In this document: piece after piece, positions 32,613 through 43,790 of the stretch
Layout: each line of letters opens with the position of its first letter
Position numbering within the stretch: the stretch's first letter is position 1
Origin: Inia geoffrensis
Taxonomy: Eukaryota > Chordata > Mammalia > Artiodactyla > Iniidae
Direction of reading: 5' to 3'
Length of the DNA: 64,000 nt
NCBI GenBank assembly: GCA_036417435.1
Contig: CM070908.1
Location: 54,433,590 to 54,497,589, forward strand
The notes under the pieces: model-generated
Database searches by the model: none
What the model was told of the DNA's origin: nothing
The model's input: only the letters and a program-made list of their open reading frames with translations
Translations under genes and position numbers: made by a program

Positions 32613-33834
32613 ATGGAAGAAAAAAAGCAACATTTTCAGCATATTATGCTTTGTTATTTCAAGAAAGGTAAAAACACAAGTGAAATGCAAGAAAAGATTT
32701 GTGCAATGTATGGAAAATGTGCTGTGACTGATCGAACATGTCAAAAGTGGTTTGCGAAGTTTCGTGCTGGAGATTTCTCGCTGAACGAAGCTCCACACTC
32801 GGGTAGACCATTGAAGTTGATAGCGATCAAATCGAGACATTAACTGAGAACAGTCAACGTTATACCATGCGGGAGATAGCTGACATACTCAAAATATCCA
32901 AATCAAGCATTGAAAATCGTTTGCACCAGCTTGGTTATGTTAGTTGCTTTGGTGTTTGGGTTCCACGTAAGTTAAGTGAAGAAAACTTTCTTGGTCATAT
33001 CTCCTAGTACGGTTCTCTACTGAAACGGAATGAAAACGTTCCGTTTTTAAAACAAATTGGAAAAGTGGATACTGTACAGTAATGTGGAATGGAGAAGACT
33101 GTGGGGCAAGAGAAATGAACCACCACCAACCACACCAAAGGCCGGTCTTCATCCAAAGAAGGTGATGTGTATATGGTAGGTCTGGAAAGGAGTCCTCCTT
33201 CCGGAAAACCAAATGATTAATTCTAACAAGTACTGCTCCCAGTTAGACCAACTGAAAGCAGCACTTGATGAAAAGCGTCTGGAATTAGTCAACAGAAAAC
33301 ACATAATCTTCCATCAGGATAATGCAAGATCGCATGTTTCTTTGATGACCAGGCAAAAACTGTTACAGCTTGGCTGGGAAGATCTGACTCATCCACTGTA
33401 TTCACCAGACACTGCAGCTTCAGATTTCCATTTATTTCGGTCTTTACCAAATTCTCTTAATGGAAAAAATTTAAATTCCCTGGAAGACTGTAAAAGGCAC
33501 CTGGAACGGTTCTTTTCTCGTAAAGATAAAATTTGGGGGGGCTTCCCAGGTGGCGCAGTGGTTGAGAGTCCGCCTGCCGATGCAGGGGACACGGGCTTGT
33601 GCCCCGGTCCGGGAAGATCCCACACGCCGGGGAGCAGCTGGGCCCGTGAGCCATGGCCGCTGAGCCTGCGCATGTGGAGCCTGTGCTCCTCAACGGGAGA
33701 GGCCACAACAGTGAGAGGCCCACGTACCACAAAAATAAATAAATAAAATAAAATTTTTGGAAGACGGAATTATGAAGTTGCCTGAAAAATGGCAGGAGGT
33801 AGTGGAACAAAACGGTGAATACATTGTTCAATAA
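32613..33834 (+). pseudogene. Mariner transposase, broken
   Basis: The start is the ATG at 32613 (MEEKKQHFQH). The N-terminal helix-turn-helix region is open to about 32840 (CQKWFAKFRAGDFS, HSGRPLKL). A frameshift follows, then QRYTMREIADILKISK in another phase. Stops lie near 33005 and 33091. The first catalytic aspartate block, normally TGDEKW, reads only EKWILY because of a small deletion near 33054. The second (HQDNARSH) and third (YSPDTAASDFHLF) blocks survive. A CHR-2 SINE interrupts the C-terminal part at 33535. The family stop lies at 33832-33834. Confidence 0.92.
33535..33747 (+). mobile_element. CHR-2-type SINE inside the mariner
   Basis: A forward copy with head GGCTTCCCAGGTGGCGCAGTG, where one base differs from the usual CCCTGGTGG. 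It ends in an AAAATAAATAAAT-type tail. It is flanked by ATAAAATTT at 33526-33534 and 33748-33756. It shows that the mariner was present before CHR-2 activity ended. Confidence 0.93.
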
Positions 33835-34007
33835 TGTTCTTACTGAAAATGAAAAATGTGTCTTTTATTTTTACTTAAAAACCGAAGGAAACTTTTGGCC
33901 AACCCAATACATATATTAATCATTTTGGGTTTTTCCTTTGTGAATTGCCCAAACTACGTGCCAATTATCATCTTCTTAATGATTTAAAGAAATTGTCTAT
34001 AGTACCA

Positions 34008-34232
34008 GTTTCTCAAACTCAGCACTATTTGCACTTTGAGCCCGATAATTCTTTGTTGTGTGGGGCTATCTGTGTATTGTAGGAATGTTTAGCAGAATCC
34101 CTGTCCTATATCAACTAAATGACTGCCCTTCTGCATTATAATTATTAATTTTGTTGACCTAATGTCATCAGACATTTACAAAATTCCCCAGAGGACAAAA
34201 TCACCCCCAGTTGAAGACAACTACTCTATATT
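34008..34232 (+). repeat. MER5A-like hAT element
   Basis: Landmarks in order: GTTTCTCAAACTCAGCACTA, GATAATTCTTTGTTGTGTGG, GTAGGAATGTTTAGCAGAATCCC, CATCAGACATTTACAAAATTCCCC and ACAAAATCACCCCCAGTTG. This is the non-autonomous MER5A hAT family, with AT-rich extra sequence near 34125-34165. Confidence 0.82.
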
Positions 34233-34384
34233 TATATATCTGAGTATTTTATATGCTACTCTGAGGTCAGTTATTCTTTTCTAAGACAATGGTTTGTTGA
34301 ATATTTCATGTTTTAAATAATAGTACAGACCTTTTATCAACCTTTCATTTTCTAGCTTGTCTTCCCTATGTTGTTTATGAAGTA

Positions 34385-34563
34385 TTACTCTCTCCCAGTG
34401 GTCCTCACGCTTATATACCTAACACCCACTTGGAGGGCTTTTAAAACAAGGAGAGGTGGATGTTACCTCTGGAGTTTCTCTGGATGGGGCCCTAAAATTT
34501 GCACTTCTAACAAATTCCCTGAGAATGTTGATCCTGCTGGTCCAGGGACCACAATTTGATAAG
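34385..34563 (-). repeat. MER20-like hAT element
   Basis: On the plus strand it reads AAATTTGCACTTCTAACAAATTCCC, then GCTGGTCCAGGGACCACAATTTG, the reverse of the MER20 start. It is diverged. Confidence 0.75.
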
Positions 34564-34589
34564 ATCATTTGTCATAAAGATTCTTTTAT

Positions 34590-34775
34590 TTTTTAAAAAG
34601 TTTTTATAGCTTCAGCTTTTCCATATTTAGGTCTCTAATTCATCAGATTTTCTTTTAGTGTGTAGGGTTAGGTGGGTTTCTTGTTTCATCTGCTTTTTCT
34701 TCATACAGATAGACAGTCACACAGCACCATTTCCTGAGTTATCAATTCCTTTGATTTTATTATGTTATGGCAGAT
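34590..34775 (-). repeat. Old L1 ORF2 scrap
   Basis: The reversed ORF2 3' region is suggested by CATATTTAGGTCTCTAATTC and CACAGCACCATTTCCTGAG. It is separate from the L1 3' region next to it, because the order of parts does not fit a single element. Confidence 0.5.
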
Positions 34776-34961
34776 TTTTAATTACTGGCTTATATTTTTT
34801 AAATAAATTTTTTATGCTAAAATAATTTATATTTACAGAAAACTTGTGAAAATAGTATGGATAGCTCCCATATAACCCACCTAGTTTTCCCTATTGTTAA
34901 CATTTTAAATTAGTAGGGAACATTTTTCACAATTAATGAACCAATGTTCATACAGAATTTT

Positions 34962-35158
34962 TTTTTTTTTTCGGGGGCCTCTCACTGTTGTGGCCTCTCC
35001 CGTTGTGGAGCACAGGCTCTGGACGCGCAGGCTCAGCGGCCATGGCTCACGGGCCCAGCCGCTCCACGGCACGCGGGATCCTCCCGGACCGGGGCATGAA
35101 CCCGCGTCCCTTGCATCAGCAGGCGGACTCTCAACCACTGAGCCACCAGGGAAGCCCA
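34962..35158 (-). mobile_element. CHR-2-type SINE
   Basis: A minus-strand copy flanked by ATACAGAATTTT at 34950-34961 and ATACAGTATTTT at 35159-35170. Its head ends GAGCCACCAGGGAAGCCC. Confidence 0.92.
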
Positions 35159-35673
35159 ATACAGTATTTTTAACTAAAGTCCATACTGTATCCATATTTA
35201 TTTATTTTCTAATGTCCTTTTTCCATTCCAGAATCCCATCATATCACATTATTTGTCATGTCTTTTTAGACTCCTCTTGGCTGTGACAGTTTCTCAGACT
35301 TTTCTTGTTTTTTATGACCTTGACAGTTCTGAGGAATATTGGACAGGTATTTTGTAGACTGGCCTTCATCTGGGATTTATCTGATGTTTTTCTCATGATT
35401 AGACTGGTGCTGAGGAGTTTGGGGAGGAAGATCATTGAGGTAAAGTGTCATTCTCATCCCATCTATTGAGGGTACATACTTAACACTATTGATGTTAACC
35501 TTGATCATCTGGCTGCTGTAGTGTTTGTCAGATTTCTCCACTGTAAAGTTGCTCTTTTTCCACTTCCTGTACTGTACTTTTTGGAAGAAAGTCTTATGCC
35601 CACACTTAGGAGGGTGGGGAGTTATGCTCCCTCCTTGACTGAGGGCAGAGTATCTACATGTATTTGGAATTTT

Positions 35674-35886
35674 TTTTTTTTTTCTTTTTTTTTGTGGTAC
35701 GTAGGCCTCTCACTGTTGTGGCCTCTCCCATTGCAGAGCACAGGCTCCGGATGCGCAGGCTCAGCGGCCATGGCTCACGGGCCTAGCCGCTCGGCGGCAT
35801 GTGGGATCTTCCCGGACCGGGGTACGAACCCATGTCCCCTGCATTGGCAGGCGGACTCTCAACCACTGCGCCACCAGGGAAGCCCA
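35674..35886 (-). mobile_element. CHR-2-type SINE
   Basis: A minus-strand copy with the longest target-site duplication in the window, 18 bp, ACATGTATTTGGAATTTT at 35656-35673 and 35887-35904, with no mismatch. A perfect duplication suggests one of the younger insertions here. Confidence 0.95.
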
Positions 35887-36110
35887 ACATGTATTTGGAA
35901 TTTTATGGCACAGGAGATGTGTCTCTTCTTTCCCGTTTATTATTCAATCATTTATTTATGTAAGTATGGATCACGGATATTTATTTTATTCCTTGGCTTA
36001 TATTCCAGTATTATTTTATTTATCTTGTTTTGCCCAAATTGTTCCAACTTCGGTCATTGTAAGCTCTTTTAGTAGGCTCCTGTGGCCTTTGACGTCAGTC
36101 AGTCACCAAT

Positions 36111-39100
36111 CCGTCAGTCCATCCCTCTTTATTCTCTTTTAATATTACCTGATATTTATTGAATTCTTACAATAAATCAATAAATAATGTCACAGCTACT
36201 CCATATTCTGTTTTATTCATCATTGGAATGGAAGTATTTTCTCTCTAGGGTCCCAGAGGAAGTAGAATCTATCTAGCAGTCCTTGTTATTACCAATTCCA
36301 CTTCTCAGTGGAAAACGATCAGAGTGAATGATTTCTCTAAATGTGCACAAAGGGCCATGTGAGGGTTAGGGAGGTGTGTTTCCTTGGCAGCTGTCAGGAA
36401 GGTGCATTGTTGATTAAACTAGGAAAGCAAGAACCTTACTAAGAGGATGTCCATCTACTCTGCTATAATGAATTGGTGCGTTTTATTGCATTTTAAGTCA
36501 TGAAGGTAACATTCTGTAATCTGCATAATAAATTAGGGCTCTATTTGTACATTACAAGGTAAGAAACAAATATGCTGATTAACAGTTACTCTGCTGAGGG
36601 CAAGTACATCAGGCAAAGAGAACCGGATACATGAAAACAGATGGTCTATGTGACAGGTGGGTACGGGGATGCTTCAGTGGAGAACCAGCTTCTGGATCCT
36701 CATCCAAATAGGACAGATGTATGATACTTGTTGCCAAAGAACAGTAAAAGATAGGAGAGCCCCAAAATCAATGCTCCTGGGGCAGCAAGGCAGAGTTTGA
36801 AATACGTAAGAACTGTGGGAACAAATTATTCTAGTTATGAGGGGATCTGGCTGTTTACTGCCTCTCACCAATACAAAATATGACTTGGTCATCATGAATC
36901 GTGTTACTTGTGGACATGTGCAACCCTTCCTTACCTGCCAGAGCTCTGCTGTTTGTCACCTGTGAGATGGAGAACAGACTTAGCCACCCTTCATAAAATG
37001 GTATTTTTGACTGAACTGCAATCCATGGAAGCTTAAAAATTCTGCTTGATGCTTTACCCTCTTCTCATTTGAGGAAACATTTTCAATGAGGAATTCATGT
37101 TTATTGTCTCTTTTTTAGAAGTCTGAGATTACTTTTCCCTGAACACCTGCTATCTAATGATCACTTTGGAAAGTAGGTTGTTTTCTCCCCATTATACAGA
37201 TGAAAAGTAGCTCAGAGAGCTGAATTCCTGGCTCAGGGACCCACAGGTGGTAGCTGGCAGAGATACCATCTGAGTCTGGGCAGGTTTGTATAGTTCCCTT
37301 GACTAAGCTTTCCCCAGTCACTGTGACACCTCTCTCCACTACCTGGTGAGCTCTGATGAGCCCTGCTTCCTGGAGATGAAATACTCACTGATGAGTCTTT
37401 TCAGAGAGGGTTGTCAGATTTAGCAAATAAAAATACAGGATAACTAATGGTTAACTTTTTAGTATAAGTATGTCCCAAGAAATATTTGTGTCTGGTATTT
37501 TATCTGGCAATACCATTGTAAGGAGAGCTTTTATTAAAGTACCTTTTGCATTGTATTCCCAGGAGACACGCTGGTTCTCCTTTGTAAATAGAGCTGCAAG
37601 GGTACTCATGCACATGCACTCCTTAAAGGGAATGACCATATCAGAATAATTTCTCAGTCTCCAGCAGGAAAAATTTTACATGTAGAAATATTCAATAAAT
37701 ATGTGTTGAATGAATTCCCTAAAGTTAAGATAGACTTACCCTTATTTATATATTGTGGTAAAATCACTTAAGGATATTTAGAATAGCAAAATAGCATATT
37801 AGAAATAGATATGAAATAAAAATAAAAAGAAAGGGAAAGATAGCGAATATGAACTTGGAAAAATGAATACAAAAATCTGAACCATGAAGACCTTTGCTGC
37901 ATATAGGAATGGAGTAACATCTAGTTCTACCATAGTCTCTTCTGAGAATCTTGCGTTTTTCTTAACCTAAGCATGTTACTAGCTGTAAGTAGCAAATATC
38001 CCATCCACCCCTCCCTTCCCCACTGCCAGGGCTGCAGGCTCAGCTCTGACCAGGTTCAGGGACATGCCTGACCTGGGAAGAAACCTCAGAAGCCCAGTTC
38101 CATCTTCTGGTGACTCATCCTCACCTCAAGGGGCTCTGCTAGCCTATATCTGGACATTGTATCCTGGCTTTGACATCCTGGCAGGCACTCATGGTGCCCT
38201 AAGTGAGACACTTTAACCTATTCTCAGCAGTCCCATTAAGGACTGGATCCTGTCTGGAACGCAGTGGGTAGCACAGCTCCCTGCTCCAACACGTCCATAG
38301 CCAACCTGAATGTCATCATGTGGCCTACTTCTGTAACCCCTATTTCCTTATGCTGCTTATTAATCAAGATATTTTGTCACCTTTTGGGGGTACCACTGTT
38401 TTAGTACACAATCAGGTTGCTCTGTTTGGATCCCTTTGACCATTTTTGTACATATATATCCCTCAATGCCCTTTTGTTTCCAGTACTAATGCCCATTTAA
38501 AGGAGGACTGTCCTCAGGCTTTTGGAGCCTCACTCGCCTACACCAAGGGAGCCCAGAGTGTCTGGGAATTTAAATTCCCCTTATCCTGGACAGCCTACCA
38601 GGTAAACCTAATCTACCATTCCTTGGGATTTCCTTGTGGCATAAGTCCTTTGTGGTATAGCTTACACTCCAGAATTCCCCTGTGGGGTCAGGCGAAGAAC
38701 TACCCTCTGTAAGAGTTTGCTTGGTTTTCTTCTTTCCTCCTTGCTTCCCACTACCCTACTGGTTTTCTCTAGAAGCACTTCCTTGATGAATCACTTGCAC
38801 TTGCATCCTACCTTGGGTTCTGCTTCCATGGAATCCAACCTAAGGCACCCCACTTCCTCCCTACTTGGACTATCACCTGCTACCTTCTTGTCATGGAGTA
38901 GGACAAGTCTAGAATCCTCTGGCATAGACCTTCCCAAGTAGAAGGTTTAGTTACAAATCAAGGTGATTTGCACCTGCTGCAGGGGTTTGGTGAGCCAGAC
39001 GATACAAGAGCAGCTTGTAATCCATAGCCTGGGCTCTTCTCCTTTAACAGGCCTTGTGGGGCCACATTTATCTCCATGCAGGCAGCAAGCTCTTCCCCAT

Positions 39101-39859
39101 TTGGGATGCTGAGCTTTTCACCAAATGTTATTAGTATTGGAGGTATGCTATTGACTCTGCTATTTGAAATTTGTTCTTAGAACATTGATTTACTACCTGT
39201 CATTTTACTGCTATATATTTATAATAAGATAACTGAATTTTATTATTCTTCCCTTTTAAATTCACAAGACATTCAAGGGGGAAAAAAGAAAAGAGTTCAT
39301 TGTCCTGCCAATGGGTTTGATTCTCAAAGAATTGTAACATTTTATTTTTCACAAATGTTGTGCTCTATGGCAGTGAAATCATGAAATGGAGGACTTAGAG
39401 AAGAGATGGTTATCTTCATTAGAAGCTAGAAAAAAGGGATGAAAAAAGCAAGACTTGGTCAAGGCCATCCAGGGAGGCAGTAACAAGGCAAAGAGGAAAA
39501 GCATCTTAAAACTGTGTGACATTCATCTAAGTAGAATCTCCCTCTGGAATGAATTTCTCTTTATCCAAGTGTCATCTCTCTCTAAATCTTGCCTAAACCA
39601 AAACAAGATTAATCCTTTCCCCTTCTTTGTCTCCACACCCCACTGCTCCAGCAGTGGGAGCAATTCATTGCAAGAGATAGAGTTTTTAATGCTAACCTGA
39701 GCCCCCTGGGGGATGGCACTGCCTTTTTGTCTCTTTATTTCTAGTGTCAAGCAGCGAACCATTTTCACAGTGATGGTCTAAAAAATATATATATTAAGTA
39801 AAACATAACAAGGTTCTGCCATCAAAATATTATAGACTAAGGAAGGAATGAGAAGAATG
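36111..39859. other. No recognisable gene
   Basis: An L2-like tail lies at 37680-37720 (TTCAATAAATATGTGTTGAATGAA). The region 38000-38940 has the feel of an old LTR or LINE 3' end (GCTTCCATGGAATCCAACC) that I cannot name. No reading frame carries a motif. Confidence 0.4.
37407..37518. repeat. Possible old MITE fragment
   Basis: GTTGTCAGATTTAGCAAATAAAAATACAGG at the left and TCTGGCAATACC at the right resemble the terminal inverted repeats of a palindromic MER-class DNA element. The centre holds a TATAAGTATGTCCCAAGAAATATTTG stretch typical of that family. I am unsure of the name. Confidence 0.55.
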
Positions 39860-39995
39860 GAAGAGATTAAATAATTGAGTCTCAATGTGTATGTCCCCCC
39901 AAAATCCGTATGTTTCAATCCTAGTGCCATCATATTGGGGATTAGGATTTCAACATATGGTTTTAGGGGGGACAAATGTTCAGACCATAGCAAAT
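39860..39995 (+). repeat. LTR or MER-class scrap
   Basis: TGTGTATGTCCCCCCAAAATCC, then GGGGATTAGGATTTCAACATATGG and GGGGGGACAAATGTTCAGACC, are phrases shared by many old mammalian repeats. The family is not certain. Confidence 0.4.
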
Positions 39996-41862
39996 GGCTT
40001 AGCAACTCACTATTTTTAAAAATTTCTAAATTACTTTGGGATTCTAAACAAGATTATCAATAATCGAAGAGATAGGAAAAACCAGACACACACCTAGCAT
40101 CCTTGACTCTTGAGTGGGAGTGCTAAGGCTGGACCTTCTGGCAGCTAAAACCATGCCCCATTGAGGACACTGGATTGGATGTTTGTATCCAGTCTGCCTC
40201 CTACTCAATGGTTTCAAGTTTGTACACCTGGTCCAAAATGATTTATGTGCCATCTCTACAGAAGAGGAACTTCTGTCCTTAAGTCCCCCAAGATCAAAGT
40301 AAAGCAGGGTAAAAGGCAGAAGCAGAAGAAAATTAAATGTGTTCCACTGAGAATTCATAAATACTGAAGATAAAACATAGCCATTTTTCAAGAAACTATT
40401 AATAACTATACTCGCTGTACTATTGAACTAGGCAGCTAGGGGAATATAAACGTGGGTGAGGCTGGATACCAGCCTCTGAAGAATCTGCACTCTAAATCTA
40501 GGAGCTGCTAATTAATTAAATGCTAATCTAATGAGGAGAGGCAGAGAAGATGAAACTGCAAGAGATTTATACAAAATCCATCATACAGTGTATATTTGTA
40601 CATTTAAGCCTGACACTTGAATGCCGTGGATGTCTTTGAGGTTCTAGTGAGAGTGCTGATCCTTCTTCCCAGAAATATATACATATTTACAGGAACACAC
40701 ATGCATTTAAGGTCAGGACCTCACTGGAGCCCAGATTCAGAACCTCTGCTTCAGTATGAAGAGATACATGTTTGGGCTCAGAAATTGCGATTACTTTTCA
40801 TTTGAATATTCTTGGTTGAAATCAGCTGGCAAGAATGGCACATAAATAGAGAGCAGTGTCAGAGACCTAAAGACATAGAATCTGTATCAGGGAGTAGAAG
40901 CAAATTAAGAGTTAGCAGATTAAGACAAAGAAGAATAAAAGTGGTAAAGTAAATTGGAATATGTTTATAAAGCTAAACAGCCAGTTATAAAAATATAAAA
41001 AATATTTTATGAAAATTTTGAGGGTATAAGCAATGTGCAGAAAAAAATTCTGACCTCGTATGGAAGGAAAAATAAGTGTATTTTATAAATATAATAATAT
41101 ATTTACACAAGAATATTAAATTTGCATAAGAAACTTGTTCAAGGATACATGGGAAAAATTACAGCAGTTACTATGGAAGAGAAGGAAGGGGCAGAGCACA
41201 TATTTTTCACCTGATTTTTTTCATATGATTGAATTTTTATCAGGAGTGGGTTGTATCTGAGACAAGAAGAGACACAGTGGGCGTTATAATTATTCCTGAT
41301 GTACACAGAATCCACCTGTGGTCTTGCTTGAGCCATTGCAACACCCACAACTGTGCATTAGGAACACCCTACAATTTGAGCACTTCGAGTTTTCCCAGAA
41401 GCAGACTTGAGCCAAGGATTTAGGAGCAAATGCTTTATTAAGAAAATGCCTCCAGGAGAACTCAGCAAGACAATAGGCGAATTAAGATAGGGAAAGCAAG
41501 GGATAATTTCAGACAAACTCTAAGTCTCAGCCTTATTCAACAGGGAGCTCTGGAGTGTAAATCACACTTCAGAGTGCTTTGCATGGAGGCAAAAGAACTT
41601 GGCATCTGTCCTTCCACACCAGTCATTGGTAGGCTATATGGGTCTCCTGTTGTCTGGGAGTTGTACCAGTGAGGGGACCCCAGTGTCCCAGGGCAGTCCT
41701 CTGCAGGATGGAGGTATAGCTGTTGGCAGCAAAGCACTGAGAAGCCGGGGATGTGTGCACAGAGAGGATAAAAGGGATCTGAGAGGCACTAGATGCGGCA
41801 CCACCTGCACATCCACACTCAGCAGATTGTAGCTGCCATCAGTCAACAGATGCTTATTGACA
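39996..41862. other. No recognisable gene
   Basis: This is unassigned sequence. 41390-41830 is GC-richer than its surroundings and has overlapping frames on both strands, but no motif or repeat that I can name. Confidence 0.4.
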
Positions 41863-41870
41863 GTCTAGAG

Positions 41871-42190
41871 TTGTCCTGCCCAATATGGTAGCCGCCAGCC
41901 ATTGTGGCTATTGATGATTTGAAAAGTGTCTAGTCCAAAAAGAGATATGCTGTAAGTGTAAAATAATGATTCTGAAGATTCAGTAAGAACAAAAAAGGAA
42001 TGCACACCTCACTAATAATCATTTTCTATTGAGTACATGTTGAAATGATAATATTAAACATATATTATAGAATAAATAAAATGCATTATTAAAATAAGTT
42101 TACCTATTCCCCTGTACATTTTTAGTGTGGCTCCTAGAAAATTTTAAATTACATATGTGGCTCATACTAACTTTCTGTTAAACAGCACTT
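41871..42190. repeat. hAT-type non-autonomous DNA element
   Basis: The left end TTGTCCTGCCCAATATGGTAGCC and the right end, reading in reverse AAGTGCTGTTTAACAG, are diverged inverted repeats. Flanks GTCTAGAG (41863-41870) and GCCTAGAA (42191-42198) suggest an 8-bp hAT duplication. Inside are AAAATTTTAAATTACATATGTGGCTC and TTGAAATGATAATATT. It is a familiar mammalian MER-class element whose number I do not give. Confidence 0.6.
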
Positions 42191-42194
42191 GCCT

Positions 42195-42530
42195 AGAATA
42201 TGTCTGATACTGTGCTAACTGTTGAGATACTGCAGTGACCAAGAGAGACTTGGCCCCTGCCCTTATGATGTCTTCAGGCCAGTGGTTGTAACAGTAACAA
42301 GATGGTATCATTTATTTTAAATATGATGGTGGAAATAGCAGAGTAGACAACCAGGAGGAACTTATATCAGACTCATCAGAAAAGACATCTCTGAAGAAAA
42401 ATCTTCTAAATGCGAAGACTGGGACAGGGAGTTCCATGGAAATATCTTGAAGGGGGATGTGAGAGGGGGAGTTGAAATGTTTTAGGGGTATTCCAGGCCA
42501 GAGGACATCAGGTGGCAAGAAAATGCATCT
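42195..42530 (-). repeat. L2 relic
   Basis: CTGATACTGTGCTAACTGTTG, TGGCCCCTGCCCTTATGATGTC and GGGGTATTCCAGGCCAGAGG follow the reversed LINE-2 3' region. Confidence 0.55.
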
Positions 42531-42614
42531 ATGAATTATTTAGCCATTTGGTTATATTAGTATAAATGGCCTTAAGACCACTGAATGGTGAAAATAACAT
42601 AAATTCTAATTCAG

Positions 42615-42760
42615 GTAAGATGGTTTTTTGGGACCCTGGTCCACCATCTTCTTAGTCTGCTGGCTTTCCGAATAAAGCCGCTGTTCCTTGCCCCAACAAC
42701 TCCTCTCTTGATTTATTGGCCTGTCGTGTGGCGAGAAGTATGAACTTGGACTCAGTAACA
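42615..42760 (+). mobile_element. Class I ERV LTR fragment
   Basis: The right part of an LTR. It has a polyadenylation signal AATAAA at 42671-42676, then TGTTCCTTGCCCCAACAACTCC, GATTTATTGGCCTGTCG and a terminal CA at 42759-42760. Layout and wording suit the R-U5 end of a gamma-type endogenous retrovirus known from artiodactyls. Most of the U3 and all internal genes are missing here, so it is a truncated solo piece. Confidence 0.72.
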
Positions 42761-42764
42761 TATA

Positions 42765-43225
42765 GTCTATACTCAATAAACATTTACTGAGTCAGAGCCT
42801 CTTGTGAGTTACTATAACTATGAATGGATTCCTTCCCTGTGATCCATGACTTCATAGGAAGCTGGGGGAGGATGCAGCGTGACCCGCTGTGGCGAATACA
42901 CTGATAGAACGCTGGAGAAGAAAGTTCAGAACAGTGACTTTGTCTGAAAGAGGAGAATCCAAGAAGGCTTCAAGGAGAAGGTGATATTTGGCATGGACCA
43001 TGAAGGAAGCGTAAGGCTTTTATAAATACAAGGCAAAGAAAAGCATTCCTGGCAGAGAGAATATTACAAGAAAAGCCACAGGAAGGTGAAATTGTCCAGG
43101 AGTCACTTGGAAGTGTGAAACTTAGAGTGTGGTAAGGAGGTGTGTGTGTCTAGAGCCTTAGAATAGATAATGTGGCTTTGGACCAAAATGCTGTGGGGAA
43201 GAGTTTGGATTTATTCTTTCTTTTT
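42765..43225 (-). repeat. L2-like relic
   Basis: CTCAATAAACATTTACTGAGTC, then a run of GATATTTGGCATGGACCATGAAGG, GCATTCCTGGCAGAGAGAA and AGAAAAGCCACAGGAAGG, fits the reversed LINE-2 region. It is diverged. Confidence 0.5.
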
Positions 43226-43394
43226 CCTTTTTCTTCTCAAAGTATGCATGCAAGTTTTAGTGCATGTTCTCCAGTTCTGTTAGAAAAGGAGGAAATAAAA
43301 AATAGCAAATCTTCATTTCTTAGTTTTCCTGATCACTGCTTCATCCTCAATAATTTACAAACTTTGTGTTATCTTTGTTCTCTCTGAGTTCATT

Positions 43395-43790
43395 AGGGTG
43401 ATTATTGATTTATGAGCAGTCTTAATGTGGCTCTTTCAGGCATCCTAAATCACTCTGACAGCAGCTCTGTAAATAGATCAATTTCTGCCTGTAAAGTTTG
43501 ATGTTTCCTATCCTAACAAACCATTATTTAGGCTAAAGTCAGATTGAGGAATTCTTTATCCTTGGCAAAGTAACACTAAATTAATCTCTGAAGGACTGAG
43601 GTAATATTATTATTCTTATGTCATGGGGAAGTAATCAGCATGCTGGACTTCATTAAAGGTCTCTTGTTTACCAAGGTAGCTCTGCTGCCCAGTAAACAAT
43701 GGGATGGGATTATTCAGTAACCTTGGATAACTGTGTTGACTATCACCTGAATTTAAGAGGAAAAGAGCAGGAGTCCTGATCACCATCCCC
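43395..43790. promoter_or_regulatory. Repeat-free block, candidate conserved enhancer
   Basis: No repeat is recognisable. Sequence cores resembling transcription-factor sites are packed closely: a GTAAACAATGG forkhead/SOX-like overlap at 43693-43703, CTGACAGC (MEIS-like) at 43455-43462, several ATTA homeodomain cores and CCTTGG repeats. This is compatible with a developmental enhancer, but I infer it from composition only. Confidence 0.3.

Larger units (their letters stand above)
32433..33907 (+). mobile_element. Mariner element split by a SINE
   Basis: A Tc1/mariner DNA transposon. The left inverted repeat TTGGCTTGGCCAAAAAGTTT begins after TA (32431-32432). The right end AACTTTTGGCCAACCCAA is followed by TA (33908-33909). 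The TA duplication and matching ends define the element. Without the inserted SINE it is about 1.25 kb, the normal mariner size. Similar elements are known in cattle and other cetartiodactyls. It cannot move on its own, because its transposase gene is broken. Confidence 0.95.
34790..36110 (-). repeat. Old L1 3' UTR carrying two SINEs
   Basis: The reversed 3' region of an L1M/L1ME-age element: TTTAGACTCCTCTTGGCTGTGACAGT, GACCTTGACAGTTCTGAGGAATA, TTATCTGATGTTTTTCTCATG, GATGTTAACCTTGATCATCTGG and, after the second SINE, ATGGATCACGGATATTTATT and TTGCCCAAATTGTTCC. Two CHR-2 SINEs interrupt it. It is non-coding. Confidence 0.78.

Noticed and set aside
32433..33907. Domesticated mariner transposase
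   Set aside because: A frameshift, stops, a missing catalytic block and an inserted SINE show decay, not retention.
35521..36072. 183-codon frame
   Set aside because: It runs through a minus-strand CHR-2 SINE and old L1 3' UTR, so it is an artefact of the SINE lacking stops in that phase.
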